Shown in pieces: positions 34,526-43,680 of a stretch of 64,000 nucleotides of DNA. The notes beneath the pieces are model-generated. The model was given only the letters and a program-made list of their open reading frames with translations, searched no databases and was not told where the DNA came from. The stretch comes from an uncultured Clostridia bacterium (GTDB lineage Bacteria; Bacillota; Clostridia; Lachnospirales; Lachnospiraceae): NCBI GenBank assembly GCA_937895705.1, contig CALBKM010000034.1, forward strand, positions 124,001-188,000, read 5' to 3'. Position 1 is the stretch's first letter; every line of letters starts with the position of its first letter. A program made the translations under genes and the position numbers.

Positions 34526-35413
34526 TTACGGTCTCTCTAACTGGATTTTCTCCTCCTGCATGGAAACCTTCACTTTATTTCCGGTCAGTTCCAGCTTATC
34601 CAACAAATCTCTCGGAATCTGCACGCGGCCCGCACGGTCCACAATAGCATATTCCTCCTGGGTCTCTGCGATTTCCTGCCAGTTTACGGCAGAGGCGTTA
34701 CTCATATTACTGTACTCTTCCTTTAAAATGCGCTCACTACTGATCTTACCGTCACGGATCGCAACCACTCGCTTTACCTTCTTCGCAAGGGTGGTGTCAT
34801 GGGTAACGATCACGATGGTCTGACCCTTTTCCTGATTTAACCGTACAAACAAATCATAAATATAGTCCGCCGTCTTACGGTCAACGGAACCCGTCGGCTC
34901 ATCTGCCAGGAGAAGCTTCGGCTCGTTTGCCAGCGCAATCGCAATAGCGATACGCTGCTGCTCACCGCCGGAAAGCTGCTGCAAGCGGTTGTTCTTACGA
35001 TGGGACATGCCTACAAGTTCAAGCAATTCTAGTGCCCATTCCTTTTTGTCCTTACGGTTGGTCAGTTGCATCGGCGTCATAACATTCTCCAGTGCCGTCA
35101 AATACGGAAGCAGGTTTCTGGCATTGTTCTGCCATACAAAGCCTACCGTATCACGCTTATACTCCACCAGCTGCTTTTCGTTCATGGTAAACAGGTTCTT
35201 ACCGTCTACAAAAAGCTTGCCCGCACTCGGCTTATCAAGGCCGCCGATCATATTTAGGAAGGTAGACTTACCGCTACCGCTGTTACCGATGATGGCTACC
35301 AGTTCGCCCTTTTCCACCGTCAAATCCAACCCCTGCAGTGCCAGCACTTCCAAATCCTTCGTTTTATAGATTTTTACCAGGTTATCCGCCTGAATCATAA
35401 TTTCTTCTGCCAT
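34526..35413 (-). CDS. ABC transporter ATPase fused to an AbrB-like domain
   Basis: 295 residues. The ATPase domain (about 6-222) has Walker A GNSGSGKST, the LolD/MacB-type signature LSGGEQQR, Walker B LLADEPTGSVD and the H-loop in VTHDTTLA. A C-terminal part of about 45 residues, 'YAIVDRAGRVQIPRDLLDKL' and after, matches the swapped-hairpin AbrB/MazE pattern (D-x-x-G-R-v-x-I-P), normally a DNA-binding or dimerising unit. It is the last gene of the six-gene exporter operon. The purpose of the fused domain is unclear: dimerisation, or sensing linked to gene control, are possible. The start follows GGGAGG. Confidence 0.9.
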   Translation of the reverse strand: MAEEIMIQADNLVKIYKTKDLEVLALQGLDLTVEKGELVAIIGNSGSGKSTFLNMIGGLDKPSAGKLFVDGKNLFTMNEKQLVEYKRDTVGFVWQNNARNLLPYLTALENVMTPMQLTNRKDKKEWALELLELVGMSHRKNNRLQQLSGGEQQRIAIAIALANEPKLLLADEPTGSVDRKTADYIYDLFVRLNQEKGQTIVIVTHDTTLAKKVKRVVAIRDGKISSERILKEEYSNMSNASAVNWQEIAETQEEYAIVDRAGRVQIPRDLLDKLELTGNKVKVSMQEEKIQLERP

Positions 35414-35425
35414 AGCCGTCCTCCC

Positions 35426-36244
35426 TTATTCCTGTGCAGCATCGGCGTTTTCTTCGCCGGCCGGCTCCGCAGCCTCTGCAACGGTCGTTTCTTCGTTAGC
35501 CGGTTCTGCAGCATCGGCATCGGTCCTTGTCTCGCCCGCCGGTTCCGTAGCACCCGCAACCGTATCTGCTTCGTCGGTCTTTACCGCGCCGTCTTCCAAT
35601 TCATAGGATAGGGTACCCGCGGACATGAGCCCCACATCATGGGTGGTCATGACAATGGTAACATCTTCCTTTTCTACCAAATCACGGAACAACTTCATCA
35701 CAGCCGCTGCCGTAGCGGTATCCAGCTCTGCCGTCGGCTCATCCGCAAAAATAATCTTCGGACGATGGGCCAGCGCTCTGGCGATTGCCACACGCTGCTG
35801 CTCACCGCCGGACATTTCCTGCGGCATATGCTCCATACGGTTTCCGAGGCCCACAAGCTTTAAGCACTCTTCCACACGTTCCTTTCTTCCTTCCGTAATT
35901 CCTGCCAAACGAAGAGAAAACTCTACGTTTTCATAGGCACTCATCATCGGAATCAGGGACACGGACTGAAAAACAAAGCCCACGTCCTTTCTGCGAAGTT
36001 CCTCGCGCTGCTTCTCGGAAAACTCTCCGATATCCTGTCCCTCAAACAACAGTGTACCGCTAGTCTGACGGTCCAGTGCACCCAAAATATTCATCAGTGT
36101 CGTTTTTCCCGAACCGGAACGTCCCTTTAAAATCGTCAGAGACTTCTTCGGAATCTGAATCGTAATATCCTTTAATGCATGAAACTCTCCGCCGGTCACC
36201 GGGAAAATACGGTTTAACTCTTTTGTTTCAATCATGTACTCCAT
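35426..36244 (-). CDS. ABC transporter ATPase with an acidic C-terminal tail
   Basis: 272 residues. MacB/LolD-type ATPase: Walker A GRSGSGKTT, signature MSGGEQQR, Walker B IIFADEPTAELD, H-loop in MTTHDVGLM. From about 222 onward is a tail of degenerate Ala/Glu/Thr repeats (AAEPANEETT, AAEPAGEENA), likely unfolded. The start follows AAAGGAG. It lies between the permease and the second ATPase of the operon, so the permease may use either one, or a heterodimer of both. Confidence 0.92.
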   Translation of the reverse strand: MEYMIETKELNRIFPVTGGEFHALKDITIQIPKKSLTILKGRSGSGKTTLMNILGALDRQTSGTLLFEGQDIGEFSEKQREELRRKDVGFVFQSVSLIPMMSAYENVEFSLRLAGITEGRKERVEECLKLVGLGNRMEHMPQEMSGGEQQRVAIARALAHRPKIIFADEPTAELDTATAAAVMKLFRDLVEKEDVTIVMTTHDVGLMSAGTLSYELEDGAVKTDEADTVAGATEPAGETRTDADAAEPANEETTVAEAAEPAGEENADAAQE

Positions 36245-36263
36245 AGTATTCTCCTTTCACCCC

Positions 36264-39062
36264 TTAGTCTTCGCCCAGCTTCAATGCATTGGTAATCTTC
36301 ATTGCCGCAATGTTTCTTATCAGCACCGCAATACAGATACAAAGCATAATCGCAATTACTACAAACAGCTTCACCATATCCGCACTGTCCGTAATCAGCG
36401 TCTGCGGAAGCACCTGTTTCTCCGCCGCATAAGCAATCTGAATCATCGGCACATAGAGTTTGGAGGCAACCGCACCCACAAACGCACCAAACAGAATGGA
36501 CAAAATGCCGGAGAAAATCTGCTCGTTAATGAGCATATGTAAAATCTCATTCTTTCGCATACCCATTGCACGGAATACACCGAACAAAAGCTCACGCTCT
36601 CTGATAGAGAGAATCCAGTAAATCAAATATCCTACACCACACAAAAGCAGAATAATGATAAAACTCAGAGTCAGAATACCGTTGGTCCCCTGGAACAAAG
36701 TATCCGTACGAATATCCGCCAGATTACTCTGCAAGCTTTCGATGGCGGTAAACTTGTAATTATTATCCTTTGCCCATGCATAAAAGAACTCCGCATCTGC
36801 TTCCTTTGTCTTTAACCACACCTGATACGGACGAATATCAAATCCCTCTTGTACCTGGGAAAGATGGGCAACGACCAAATAGTTGTCATTCGTTACGATT
36901 TCGCCCTCGGACACCACCTGCTCCGTCGGTACATAACCGGACCAGTACTTTACAAAGCCGTAAATCGTACCTTCGATTTTATTGCCCTCTGCGTTTTCGT
37001 AGGTAATCTTGTCGCCCAGCTTTTTCCCGTGCTTTACGCGGAAGTTATCGGACACCAACACCGCTTCCGCATTGGTAGACAATACGTTCAAATACTCTCG
37101 TAACTGGTACGGGTTCAGGTTCTCGTCGCCCACAACCGTTTCGCCGTATTCTTTGGTGTTGATGGCAAACACTTCACCGACACCCAGAACTTCCTTGCCT
37201 TCTTTAAACTGCACCTCCTGACGGAATACACGGGCTGCGCTCTCTACACCCGGAATCTCACCGTACTTAGAGAACTCCGGTTCCGTATAGAACACCTCGG
37301 TACCCGGATGAGTCTTTGCATAAGCCTCATTATTTTTCCACTGCTCCTGTACCACCAGATTGGTACCGGTAAGATAGGTGGTATTCTGCTCCGCATTGGC
37401 AATGATGGTCCGTGCCACCGTAGCATTGAAAATACCCAACGCCACTGTCAGTATCAGGAACAGCATAACAAACTGCTGCTTCGCACCGGTTCGAATGGTT
37501 TGTAAAAATGATGCATAACCGGCCGGACTCAGGTTCTTCTTGCGTACCGTAAATAACAGCTTAATGAGAAGCGGCTGAATACGCAAAAACAGTAAGCCCA
37601 CACCGAGAATAAACAAAGATGCGGAAAAATACAGCAACGGGTCCAGCGGTTCTCCCGCCAGTACGCTCTCCTTCAAAGCATCCAGTCTTCCGGAAAAATT
37701 ATAGAAACCGTACAATGCCACACCGGTTGCGATTACATCCAGATACAACTTCTGCCAAAGCTTCTTTTCGGAGCGTGCCTTCTTACGCTTTACATGCACA
37801 ATGGACACACCGCTGTACTTAAACACCGGAATTAACGTAAGAAGTACCGATACCGCGATTGCAACTCCCGCATAAAGGAATACCTCTCCCGACAACCTTA
37901 CCGGCAAGCTTCGTCTCACTCCGAACTCCAAAAACGCAGTGGAAGACCCTATGACTTTGCACAAATAAACGCCTAACGGCAAACCTATAACAAAAGAAAT
38001 CCCCGCCAAAACAAGGTTCTGCATAAAATACAGCCGAATAATCTGTCCTTTTCCCGCACCACGGCTCTTAAGCAGTGAAATCTCGCTCTGCTCCATGGAA
38101 AGCATCTGACCGGAAATCATAAACAGAAACGCAGCTAAAAGTGCCAGCACCGGCACCTGTAAAATCAGTAACGTCGCATTGATTTTCTTCTCTTTTCCTA
38201 CAAACTCTTCCAATACTTCTTCATAACCGTCGCAGGAAATCATCTTACTGACGCTCTCCAACTCCAGAAGACTGTCCACACGCTCTTTTGCAGCCCGAGC
38301 CTCTTCCTGCGGCAAGGAATTGCAATCTCCGATCACATACCAGGTAGCGTTAAACTTATAACCGTCCATGCGGTCTCCCCGGAACATCTTGTTAAATAAC
38401 GGCTCCGAAACAAATACATCCGTGTCATAGCTATCCGGCGAATTCACCCAGTAAATATCATTTTCGTCGCTGTTTTTAATCACACCTACAATGCGTACGC
38501 GCAACGGCTCACCTTCCAAATCCTTTATGGCGGTGAATTCCATTACCTCACCCAGTACAAATTTCTGCTGAATCAACGCCGCTTCCGTTACTACCGCTTC
38601 CAGACATCCGTCCGCCGCCAATTCATCGGAATACATGTCTCCGGCTATTACAATACTGTGACTCCTCAAATCCGTAAGGGTACCGATTTTAAGGTCACGT
38701 TTTGCACCTGCTACACGCTCCAAGGTAGATGTCCCCGTAGAATAGGACAGTGCAACATTCGCCACATATTGTAACTGCTTTACTCCCAACTCATCGCACA
38801 CACGGGTGGAATATTCCTCCAATGCCAGAAAATCTTCCTTAAACTCGCCTTTCCGGGCAGTGGAAGACATGGTAATCATTCCGGCATGTACCCCGTTTTT
38901 CTCTGCATAGGCGTCAAATTCATCCGCCAGCATCCGTTGCAGAGAAGCATCTTTATACATCGGATATCCCGCAGCAACCGCCACCAGAAGGACATTACCG
39001 ATTAACAGACACAAAGCAAGCCATTTTTTGTGTCTGAGTTTTTGCAACATAAAACGAAACAT
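36264..39062 (-). CDS. Large FtsX-family ABC permease
   Basis: 932 residues. One N-terminal membrane helix (about 15-35) is followed by a large outside domain (about 36-285), then groups of helices around 290-420 and 440-510, a second outside domain (about 545-775), and three helices with the FtsX core (about 780-915; 'ERELLFGVFRAMGMRKNEIL' is the coupling region). This double FtsX layout is that of MacB/YtrF-like exporters or mechanotransmitters that move lipids, peptides or drugs. It follows three adaptor genes and precedes two ATPase genes in one operon. The start follows AGGAGG. Confidence 0.9.
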   Translation of the reverse strand: MFRFMLQKLRHKKWLALCLLIGNVLLVAVAAGYPMYKDASLQRMLADEFDAYAEKNGVHAGMITMSSTARKGEFKEDFLALEEYSTRVCDELGVKQLQYVANVALSYSTGTSTLERVAGAKRDLKIGTLTDLRSHSIVIAGDMYSDELAADGCLEAVVTEAALIQQKFVLGEVMEFTAIKDLEGEPLRVRIVGVIKNSDENDIYWVNSPDSYDTDVFVSEPLFNKMFRGDRMDGYKFNATWYVIGDCNSLPQEEARAAKERVDSLLELESVSKMISCDGYEEVLEEFVGKEKKINATLLILQVPVLALLAAFLFMISGQMLSMEQSEISLLKSRGAGKGQIIRLYFMQNLVLAGISFVIGLPLGVYLCKVIGSSTAFLEFGVRRSLPVRLSGEVFLYAGVAIAVSVLLTLIPVFKYSGVSIVHVKRKKARSEKKLWQKLYLDVIATGVALYGFYNFSGRLDALKESVLAGEPLDPLLYFSASLFILGVGLLFLRIQPLLIKLLFTVRKKNLSPAGYASFLQTIRTGAKQQFVMLFLILTVALGIFNATVARTIIANAEQNTTYLTGTNLVVQEQWKNNEAYAKTHPGTEVFYTEPEFSKYGEIPGVESAARVFRQEVQFKEGKEVLGVGEVFAINTKEYGETVVGDENLNPYQLREYLNVLSTNAEAVLVSDNFRVKHGKKLGDKITYENAEGNKIEGTIYGFVKYWSGYVPTEQVVSEGEIVTNDNYLVVAHLSQVQEGFDIRPYQVWLKTKEADAEFFYAWAKDNNYKFTAIESLQSNLADIRTDTLFQGTNGILTLSFIIILLLCGVGYLIYWILSIRERELLFGVFRAMGMRKNEILHMLINEQIFSGILSILFGAFVGAVASKLYVPMIQIAYAAEKQVLPQTLITDSADMVKLFVVIAIMLCICIAVLIRNIAAMKITNALKLGED

Positions 39063-39074
39063 GGAATCCTCCTA

Positions 39075-40190
39075 TTACTGAACCAAAATTTGTGCGCCTT
39101 CTTCCAGACCGTCAATCACCCAATAAGTTGTTGCGTTTTTACGTCCGAAAGAAAAACCGACTGCATGCAACCCATACTCATCCTTCACCTTCACCATCTG
39201 CGTACCGTTGGCCGTGTAGGTGGCAGACGCATCCAAAAGCAGTACGTCCTTCATGTGAATCGTTTCAACCGTTACGGAGATGCCGGAACCGTCATACAAA
39301 TACTCGCTATCTTCATCCAGGCGGATGTATGCCGTAGTTCCCGCCAAATCCTCGGATATCATTGCCGCCGAAGCCGTAATTACCGTTCCCGTACCGTGAC
39401 AGGTTACACCGTTCACCTTTGCGGTAATCTTTACTGTTTGACCGAAACGGAACTGCTTATTCTCATTCGGCACTTCCAGCAAGCGCTCCTTCGGATCCGC
39501 CACCACAATGGTATAGGAAGAAATCTGGGTTCCGAACCGCAGAGTCTCCTGCTCCAATAATATTCCATCCTCTTCCATTACAATCTCTGTAGTATTCAAC
39601 GCTTCCTTCATCTCTTCCAGACGTTCCAACGCTTCCGTATACGTCGCACCGGTTTCTCCCCGTTCTTCCATACGCTGAAGCTGACGTTCCATGGAAGCCA
39701 GCTGAATCTCGTCAATCATGACATAAATCCGGGCAATCGGGTCACCCGTCACCTTATTCTTGGTTTCCAGTCCCACTGCCTCCAGATAATACGTCTCGCC
39801 GTACGGAAAGCTGTAACGAACCGTCCTTTTCTTCGGATACATCACCGTAGCGGCCACGGTAGATTCCATCACAAAATCACCGCGTCGCACGGTTGTATAC
39901 TTCTGCGTTTCGGATTTTGTATTTTCCAAAGCATCCGTATATAACGTTTCGGAGGAGATCTCCTTCTGTATGGTTAACCCCGGATTTTCAGCCTGCTGCT
40001 TCGCATCTTTCTCTTTTTCCTCCGAAACATACTGTCCCGGTTTCATTTGTCCGTTCCAGTCGGAAAAATTCCAATCCTTCCCGGCACCTTCCGGTATTTC
40101 TCCTCCTGCAGGAGCCGCCGCACAGGTTCCCATCAGAATACATACCGTTAACGCAAGTACGACCTTGCCTTTTCGCTTAATTCTTAACAT
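39075..40190 (-). CDS. Third adaptor-like exported protein of the exporter operon
   Basis: 371 residues. The start at 40190 follows AAGGAG and overlaps the previous gene by 14 bases. An N-terminal hydrophobic segment (about 8-26) is a signal or anchor; the Cys after it does not fit a lipobox well. A linker is followed by 'VRRGDFVMESTVAATVMYPK' (start of a beta-barrel/lipoyl-like part), a short helical hairpin (MERQLQRMEERGE), and C-terminal strands ending in VIDGLEEGAQILVQ, which is like the end of HlyD/MacA-type adaptors. The lipoyl part is incomplete, so it is a divergent member. Confidence 0.75.
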   Translation of the reverse strand: MLRIKRKGKVVLALTVCILMGTCAAAPAGGEIPEGAGKDWNFSDWNGQMKPGQYVSEEKEKDAKQQAENPGLTIQKEISSETLYTDALENTKSETQKYTTVRRGDFVMESTVAATVMYPKKRTVRYSFPYGETYYLEAVGLETKNKVTGDPIARIYVMIDEIQLASMERQLQRMEERGETGATYTEALERLEEMKEALNTTEIVMEEDGILLEQETLRFGTQISSYTIVVADPKERLLEVPNENKQFRFGQTVKITAKVNGVTCHGTGTVITASAAMISEDLAGTTAYIRLDEDSEYLYDGSGISVTVETIHMKDVLLLDASATYTANGTQMVKVKDEYGLHAVGFSFGRKNATTYWVIDGLEEGAQILVQ

Positions 40191-41196
40191 ATACCCGGTC
40201 TCCTTCCTGCAGCCCTTCCGCGATTTCCACATATACGGTACCCGAGTACCCAAGCACCACATCCTTGCGAACTCTGGTATCTTCTTCCATCAAATATACA
40301 TAAGTACCGGTACTGTCTCTGTATACCGCATTGCTCGGTATGGAAAGCACCTCCGGATGATAATTGCCTATCATGCAAATTAACACAAAGTCACCCATAA
40401 CGGCATCTCCGGTATCTTCTACCGTATAATAGGTATACGCACCTTCTTCTTCCATCAATTCTTCCACATAGGTAACCTCTGTCTCCTTGCCGTCTACAAT
40501 TGCATATACTCTTTCGTAGTTTCCGAATTCCGACGGCGGGAGATAGCTTCCCACTGTAACGTACAAACGGTCTGTATCCGCAACCGCAACAACCGGCTGA
40601 CCGGCTGCCACTGTGGCCCCTTCGGATAAACACGCGGTAACCACACCGTCAAACGGTGCATAAATCTGGCTGTTTCCTACTTTTGACCTGGCATCTTCCC
40701 AAGCAGCCCAAAGCTCCGGTTCCTGAATCTCCCACAATTCTTCCGCCTGGGCAAGCAAAAGCTCCTGCCATTCCCGTTCCTCACGGGTCAAACCGGTAGC
40801 CAATTTCTTATTTACCGCCTTTACCGTATCCACATAAACCTTTTTCTCCGACAGATACTTATTCAAAGCATTACTCGCCGCAGTACGTACGCTGTCTTCT
40901 TCCTGCTCCGCCAGCAAATCTCCCGCCTTTACCACACTACCGATTTCGACATAAAGATTCGAAATTCTTCCTCCTGCATCAAAGGTCAGTTCTTCCGTAT
41001 ACGGGGCCAATTCCGCATCTCTGGTAGTCACCGTATACAAATCACGATACATCACGGTCTCGATATCTACCACAGCCTCTGCCGGTGATAATAATTCTAT
41101 TTTATTCTGCATTGTATCTCTCGCACCGCATCCAGCAAAACACATTGCTGCCAGCGTTGCAACCGTCAGATACAATCCGACTGATTTCCTTCTCAT
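40177..41196 (-). CDS. HlyD/MacA-like adaptor lipoprotein
   Basis: 339 residues. Signal with lipobox FAGC (Cys23). The first lipoyl half is 'GGRISNLYVEIGSVVKAGDL', then a helical hairpin (about 105-170), then the second half 'GNSQIYAPFDGVVTACLSEG', and membrane-proximal strands ending in IAEGLQEGDRVYVKN. This is the order of membrane-fusion adaptors, which in Gram-positives link a MacB-like permease to its substrate outside the membrane. Second gene of the operon; the start follows AGGAGG. Confidence 0.9.
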   Translation of the reverse strand: MRRKSVGLYLTVATLAAMCFAGCGARDTMQNKIELLSPAEAVVDIETVMYRDLYTVTTRDAELAPYTEELTFDAGGRISNLYVEIGSVVKAGDLLAEQEEDSVRTAASNALNKYLSEKKVYVDTVKAVNKKLATGLTREEREWQELLLAQAEELWEIQEPELWAAWEDARSKVGNSQIYAPFDGVVTACLSEGATVAAGQPVVAVADTDRLYVTVGSYLPPSEFGNYERVYAIVDGKETEVTYVEELMEEEGAYTYYTVEDTGDAVMGDFVLICMIGNYHPEVLSIPSNAVYRDSTGTYVYLMEEDTRVRKDVVLGYSGTVYVEIAEGLQEGDRVYVKN

Positions 41197-41208
41197 ACAA
41201 TCCTCCTG

Positions 41209-42270
41209 TTAGCGCAAAATAACTTCGTCGCCTTCGGCAAGTCCGCTTAACACTTCTACTTTGGAATCCGCCTCCAAGCCAACCTCTATCTGCTTTATCT
41301 GACGATTTCCTTCTTCATCAAAATAATACACATACGCTCCGTCTCCCGCATAATGTACCGCGTTCTTCGGAACGCTGAGGGCATTCTCCTTCTCCTCAAG
41401 CACCAAAGAATACAGAACTCTCTGTCCCAGTGCCATATCATATTGCGGAACCTTAAGCTCAAAGCGCATCACACCCTGTTCTTTATCGGTTTCCTTCAAC
41501 ACGGTTTCATACTTTATACCGGTACTCGATTCAAACACGTAGGTCCCGCCTTTTGTAAAATAATCGGCATATTCGATATCGTCACACAAAAATGCACACT
41601 CCGCACTGTCACTGACCGTCATAACTTTACTTCCGGCCCAGGAAATAAAGCTGCTTCCGGTGTCTCTCATATAGGTCACGGTGCCATCCATCCCCGCATA
41701 AATCTTACATCCTTCGATCCACCGGTATAATTCGTCATACTGTAAACGTGCTATGTAAATGGAGTCCTCGATGTCCTCAATCTTTCTCTTATACCCTTCT
41801 TCCAGAACATTCACGCGATTCTGATATTCTCCGGATGACATGGCGGTTCTTCTTCGGGCCAGCTGCTTAAGCTCCAGATCCTTCTGCTCCCGTAAATGCT
41901 CTATCTTCATTTCCTGCGTCTTAATCTGATACCCCAGATTTGCAAGACTGTTCTTCTCTTCATCACAAAACAATTCCGCCAACAAATCTCCCTTTTTCAC
42001 GGAATCCCCCAAAGAAACATATACGCCCGACAAACGTCTTCCGTCCACCGCAAAGGACAAATTCTCCGCCTTTACCTGCTGGTAGTTTGCCACCAGCACC
42101 TTCGTCTTTTGAATCTTATCCTTCTGTACCTGTGTCATCTCGTAGGAACTTGTTCCGTTCCCCGACGTCAGAACCGATGACTTATCATCTTTCTTTGTCG
42201 AACCGCAGCCGCAAAGAGCAAGCGCACAGGAGAACAATAACACTCCTGCGTAAAACCTTTTCCTTCCCAT
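41209..42270 (-). CDS. HlyD/MacA-like adaptor lipoprotein, first gene of the exporter operon
   Basis: 353 residues. Lipobox LCGC with Cys22. Lipoyl half one 'GRRLSGVYVSLGDSVKKGDL', a coiled coil at about 105-180 (KTQEMKIEHLREQKDLELKQ), lipoyl half two 'GCKIYAGMDGTVTYMRDTGS', and end 'VEVLSGLAEGDEVILR'. It has the same plan as the next gene but low similarity to it, so the two are not recent copies. The start follows AGGAGG. The gap upstream (42271-42404) shows no clear sigma-A promoter to my eye. Confidence 0.9.
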   Translation of the reverse strand: MGRKRFYAGVLLFSCALALCGCGSTKKDDKSSVLTSGNGTSSYEMTQVQKDKIQKTKVLVANYQQVKAENLSFAVDGRRLSGVYVSLGDSVKKGDLLAELFCDEEKNSLANLGYQIKTQEMKIEHLREQKDLELKQLARRRTAMSSGEYQNRVNVLEEGYKRKIEDIEDSIYIARLQYDELYRWIEGCKIYAGMDGTVTYMRDTGSSFISWAGSKVMTVSDSAECAFLCDDIEYADYFTKGGTYVFESSTGIKYETVLKETDKEQGVMRFELKVPQYDMALGQRVLYSLVLEEKENALSVPKNAVHYAGDGAYVYYFDEEGNRQIKQIEVGLEADSKVEVLSGLAEGDEVILR

Positions 42271-42405
42271 TGTAACCTCCTAATCACTGTTCCTTAAAGC
42301 TTTCCCCCAAAAACACACCCAATGTGTATTTTATCACAAATCTACGCCTGTTTCCACAATAAAAAGCAAACATATTTTGTACTTTTTGTGAACTTTCTAC
42401 AAACG

Positions 42406-42437
42406 AAAAGCCCCGAAGAGCGAATTACTCTCCGGGG
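42406..42437 (-). terminator. Terminator of the ACT-hom-apgM operon
   Basis: CCCCGGAGAG pairs with CTCTTCGGGG (one mismatch) around a short loop, followed on the minus strand by CTTTTCG. Confidence 0.85.
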
Positions 42438-42459
42438 ACAACTTCCGCAAATGATTTAT

Positions 42460-43662
42460 TTACTTTTCAAATAAAGTATCAATTAATTTATAGCCTTCCG
42501 GATACAGGATTCCGGAAGCCTTTGCCTCTTCCTCGTTGTAGAATCCGATACGTCTGCGCTCCATGGTACTGTCGTAAAGTAAGAACGGTACTGGGTCCGA
42601 AGTATGAGTACGGCAACGAATCGGAGTCGGATGGTCCGGCATTACAAGAAGACGGAACTCTTCTCCCGCAGCCTTCATACCTTCCACCACCGTACGAATC
42701 ACCTTGGAATCCAAAGACTCGATAGCCTCTAGCTTATTCGACAAACTTCCCTGATGACCCATTTCATCCGGAGCCTCTACATGAACGTATGCAAAATCAT
42801 AACCGTCCTTGGTCAGCGCATCTACCGCAGCCTGTGCCTTACCTACATAATTGGTATGAAGCGTACCGTCGGCACCCGGCACTTCAATCACCTTCATGCC
42901 CGCACCGATAGCGATACCCTTAAGCAGGTCTACCGCAGAAATCATAACACCGCGCTTACCGGTCTTTTCTTCAAAACTGTCAAGAGCCGGTCTGGTTCCT
43001 GCGCCCCAGAACCAGATGGAATTTGCCTTATGTAAGCCCTTCTTGGCACGCTCTATATTTAGCGGATGGTTATTCAAAATGTCGTAACTTTTTTCCATCA
43101 TCTCACGAAGTTTCTCTTCCTTCGGCAGATAGTCCCCGATTACTTTGCCGAGAATATCGTGCGGCGGGGTAAGCGGCACAACCTGACCCTTATCCCAGAT
43201 TAAAAGGTGTCTGTAACTGGTACCTACATAGTAGCTGTAGATATCATCCTGTAACTCCTTCTTCACTGCCTCTAACAGAACAGCCGCATCCTCTGTGGAG
43301 ATTTCACTGGAGCTGTGATCGATAATGGTTCTCTCGGCGTACGGTACATCCTCCTCGGACACCGTTACGATGTTACAACGAAGCGCAATGTCCGTGTCCT
43401 TCATCGGCACGCCGATGGAAAGTGCTTCTAACGGAGAACGTCCGGTATAATACTTCTTCGGATTATAGCCGAGTACCGCCAGATTTGCGGTATCACTTCC
43501 CGGGCTCATTCCCTCCGGAATGGTTGCGGACAAACCTACCACAGACTTTCCTGCCAATTCATCCATCATCGGGGTATTTGCATGTGCAAGCGGAGTCTTT
43601 CCTCCGATTTCCTCAATCGGCTCATCCGCCATACCGTCACCTAAAACTACAATATACTTCAT
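42460..43662 (-). CDS. ApgM-family enzyme: phosphoglycerate mutase or homoserine kinase
   Basis: 400 residues, alkaline-phosphatase superfamily. 'YIVVLGDGMADEPIEEIGGK' carries the first metal Asp, 'GMSPGSDTANLAVLGYNPKK' the catalytic Ser, and 'VMPDHPTPIRCRTHTSDPVP' the late Asp/His metal ligands. The family name is cofactor-independent (archaeal-type) phosphoglycerate mutase. It lies 18 bases after hom in the same operon and no GHMP-type thrB is nearby; relatives in some bacteria are reported to act as homoserine kinase, so that role is quite possible here. The two roles cannot be separated from motifs alone. Confidence 0.9.
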   Translation of the reverse strand: MKYIVVLGDGMADEPIEEIGGKTPLAHANTPMMDELAGKSVVGLSATIPEGMSPGSDTANLAVLGYNPKKYYTGRSPLEALSIGVPMKDTDIALRCNIVTVSEEDVPYAERTIIDHSSSEISTEDAAVLLEAVKKELQDDIYSYYVGTSYRHLLIWDKGQVVPLTPPHDILGKVIGDYLPKEEKLREMMEKSYDILNNHPLNIERAKKGLHKANSIWFWGAGTRPALDSFEEKTGKRGVMISAVDLLKGIAIGAGMKVIEVPGADGTLHTNYVGKAQAAVDALTKDGYDFAYVHVEAPDEMGHQGSLSNKLEAIESLDSKVIRTVVEGMKAAGEEFRLLVMPDHPTPIRCRTHTSDPVPFLLYDSTMERRRIGFYNEEEAKASGILYPEGYKLIDTLFEK

Positions 43663-43680
43663 ATCTATGTCCTTCTTTCC

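Noticed and set aside
34446..34823. 125-residue plus-strand frame starting in the palindrome
   Set aside because: It crosses from the repeat into the antisense of the ABC-AbrB gene and has no ribosome site.
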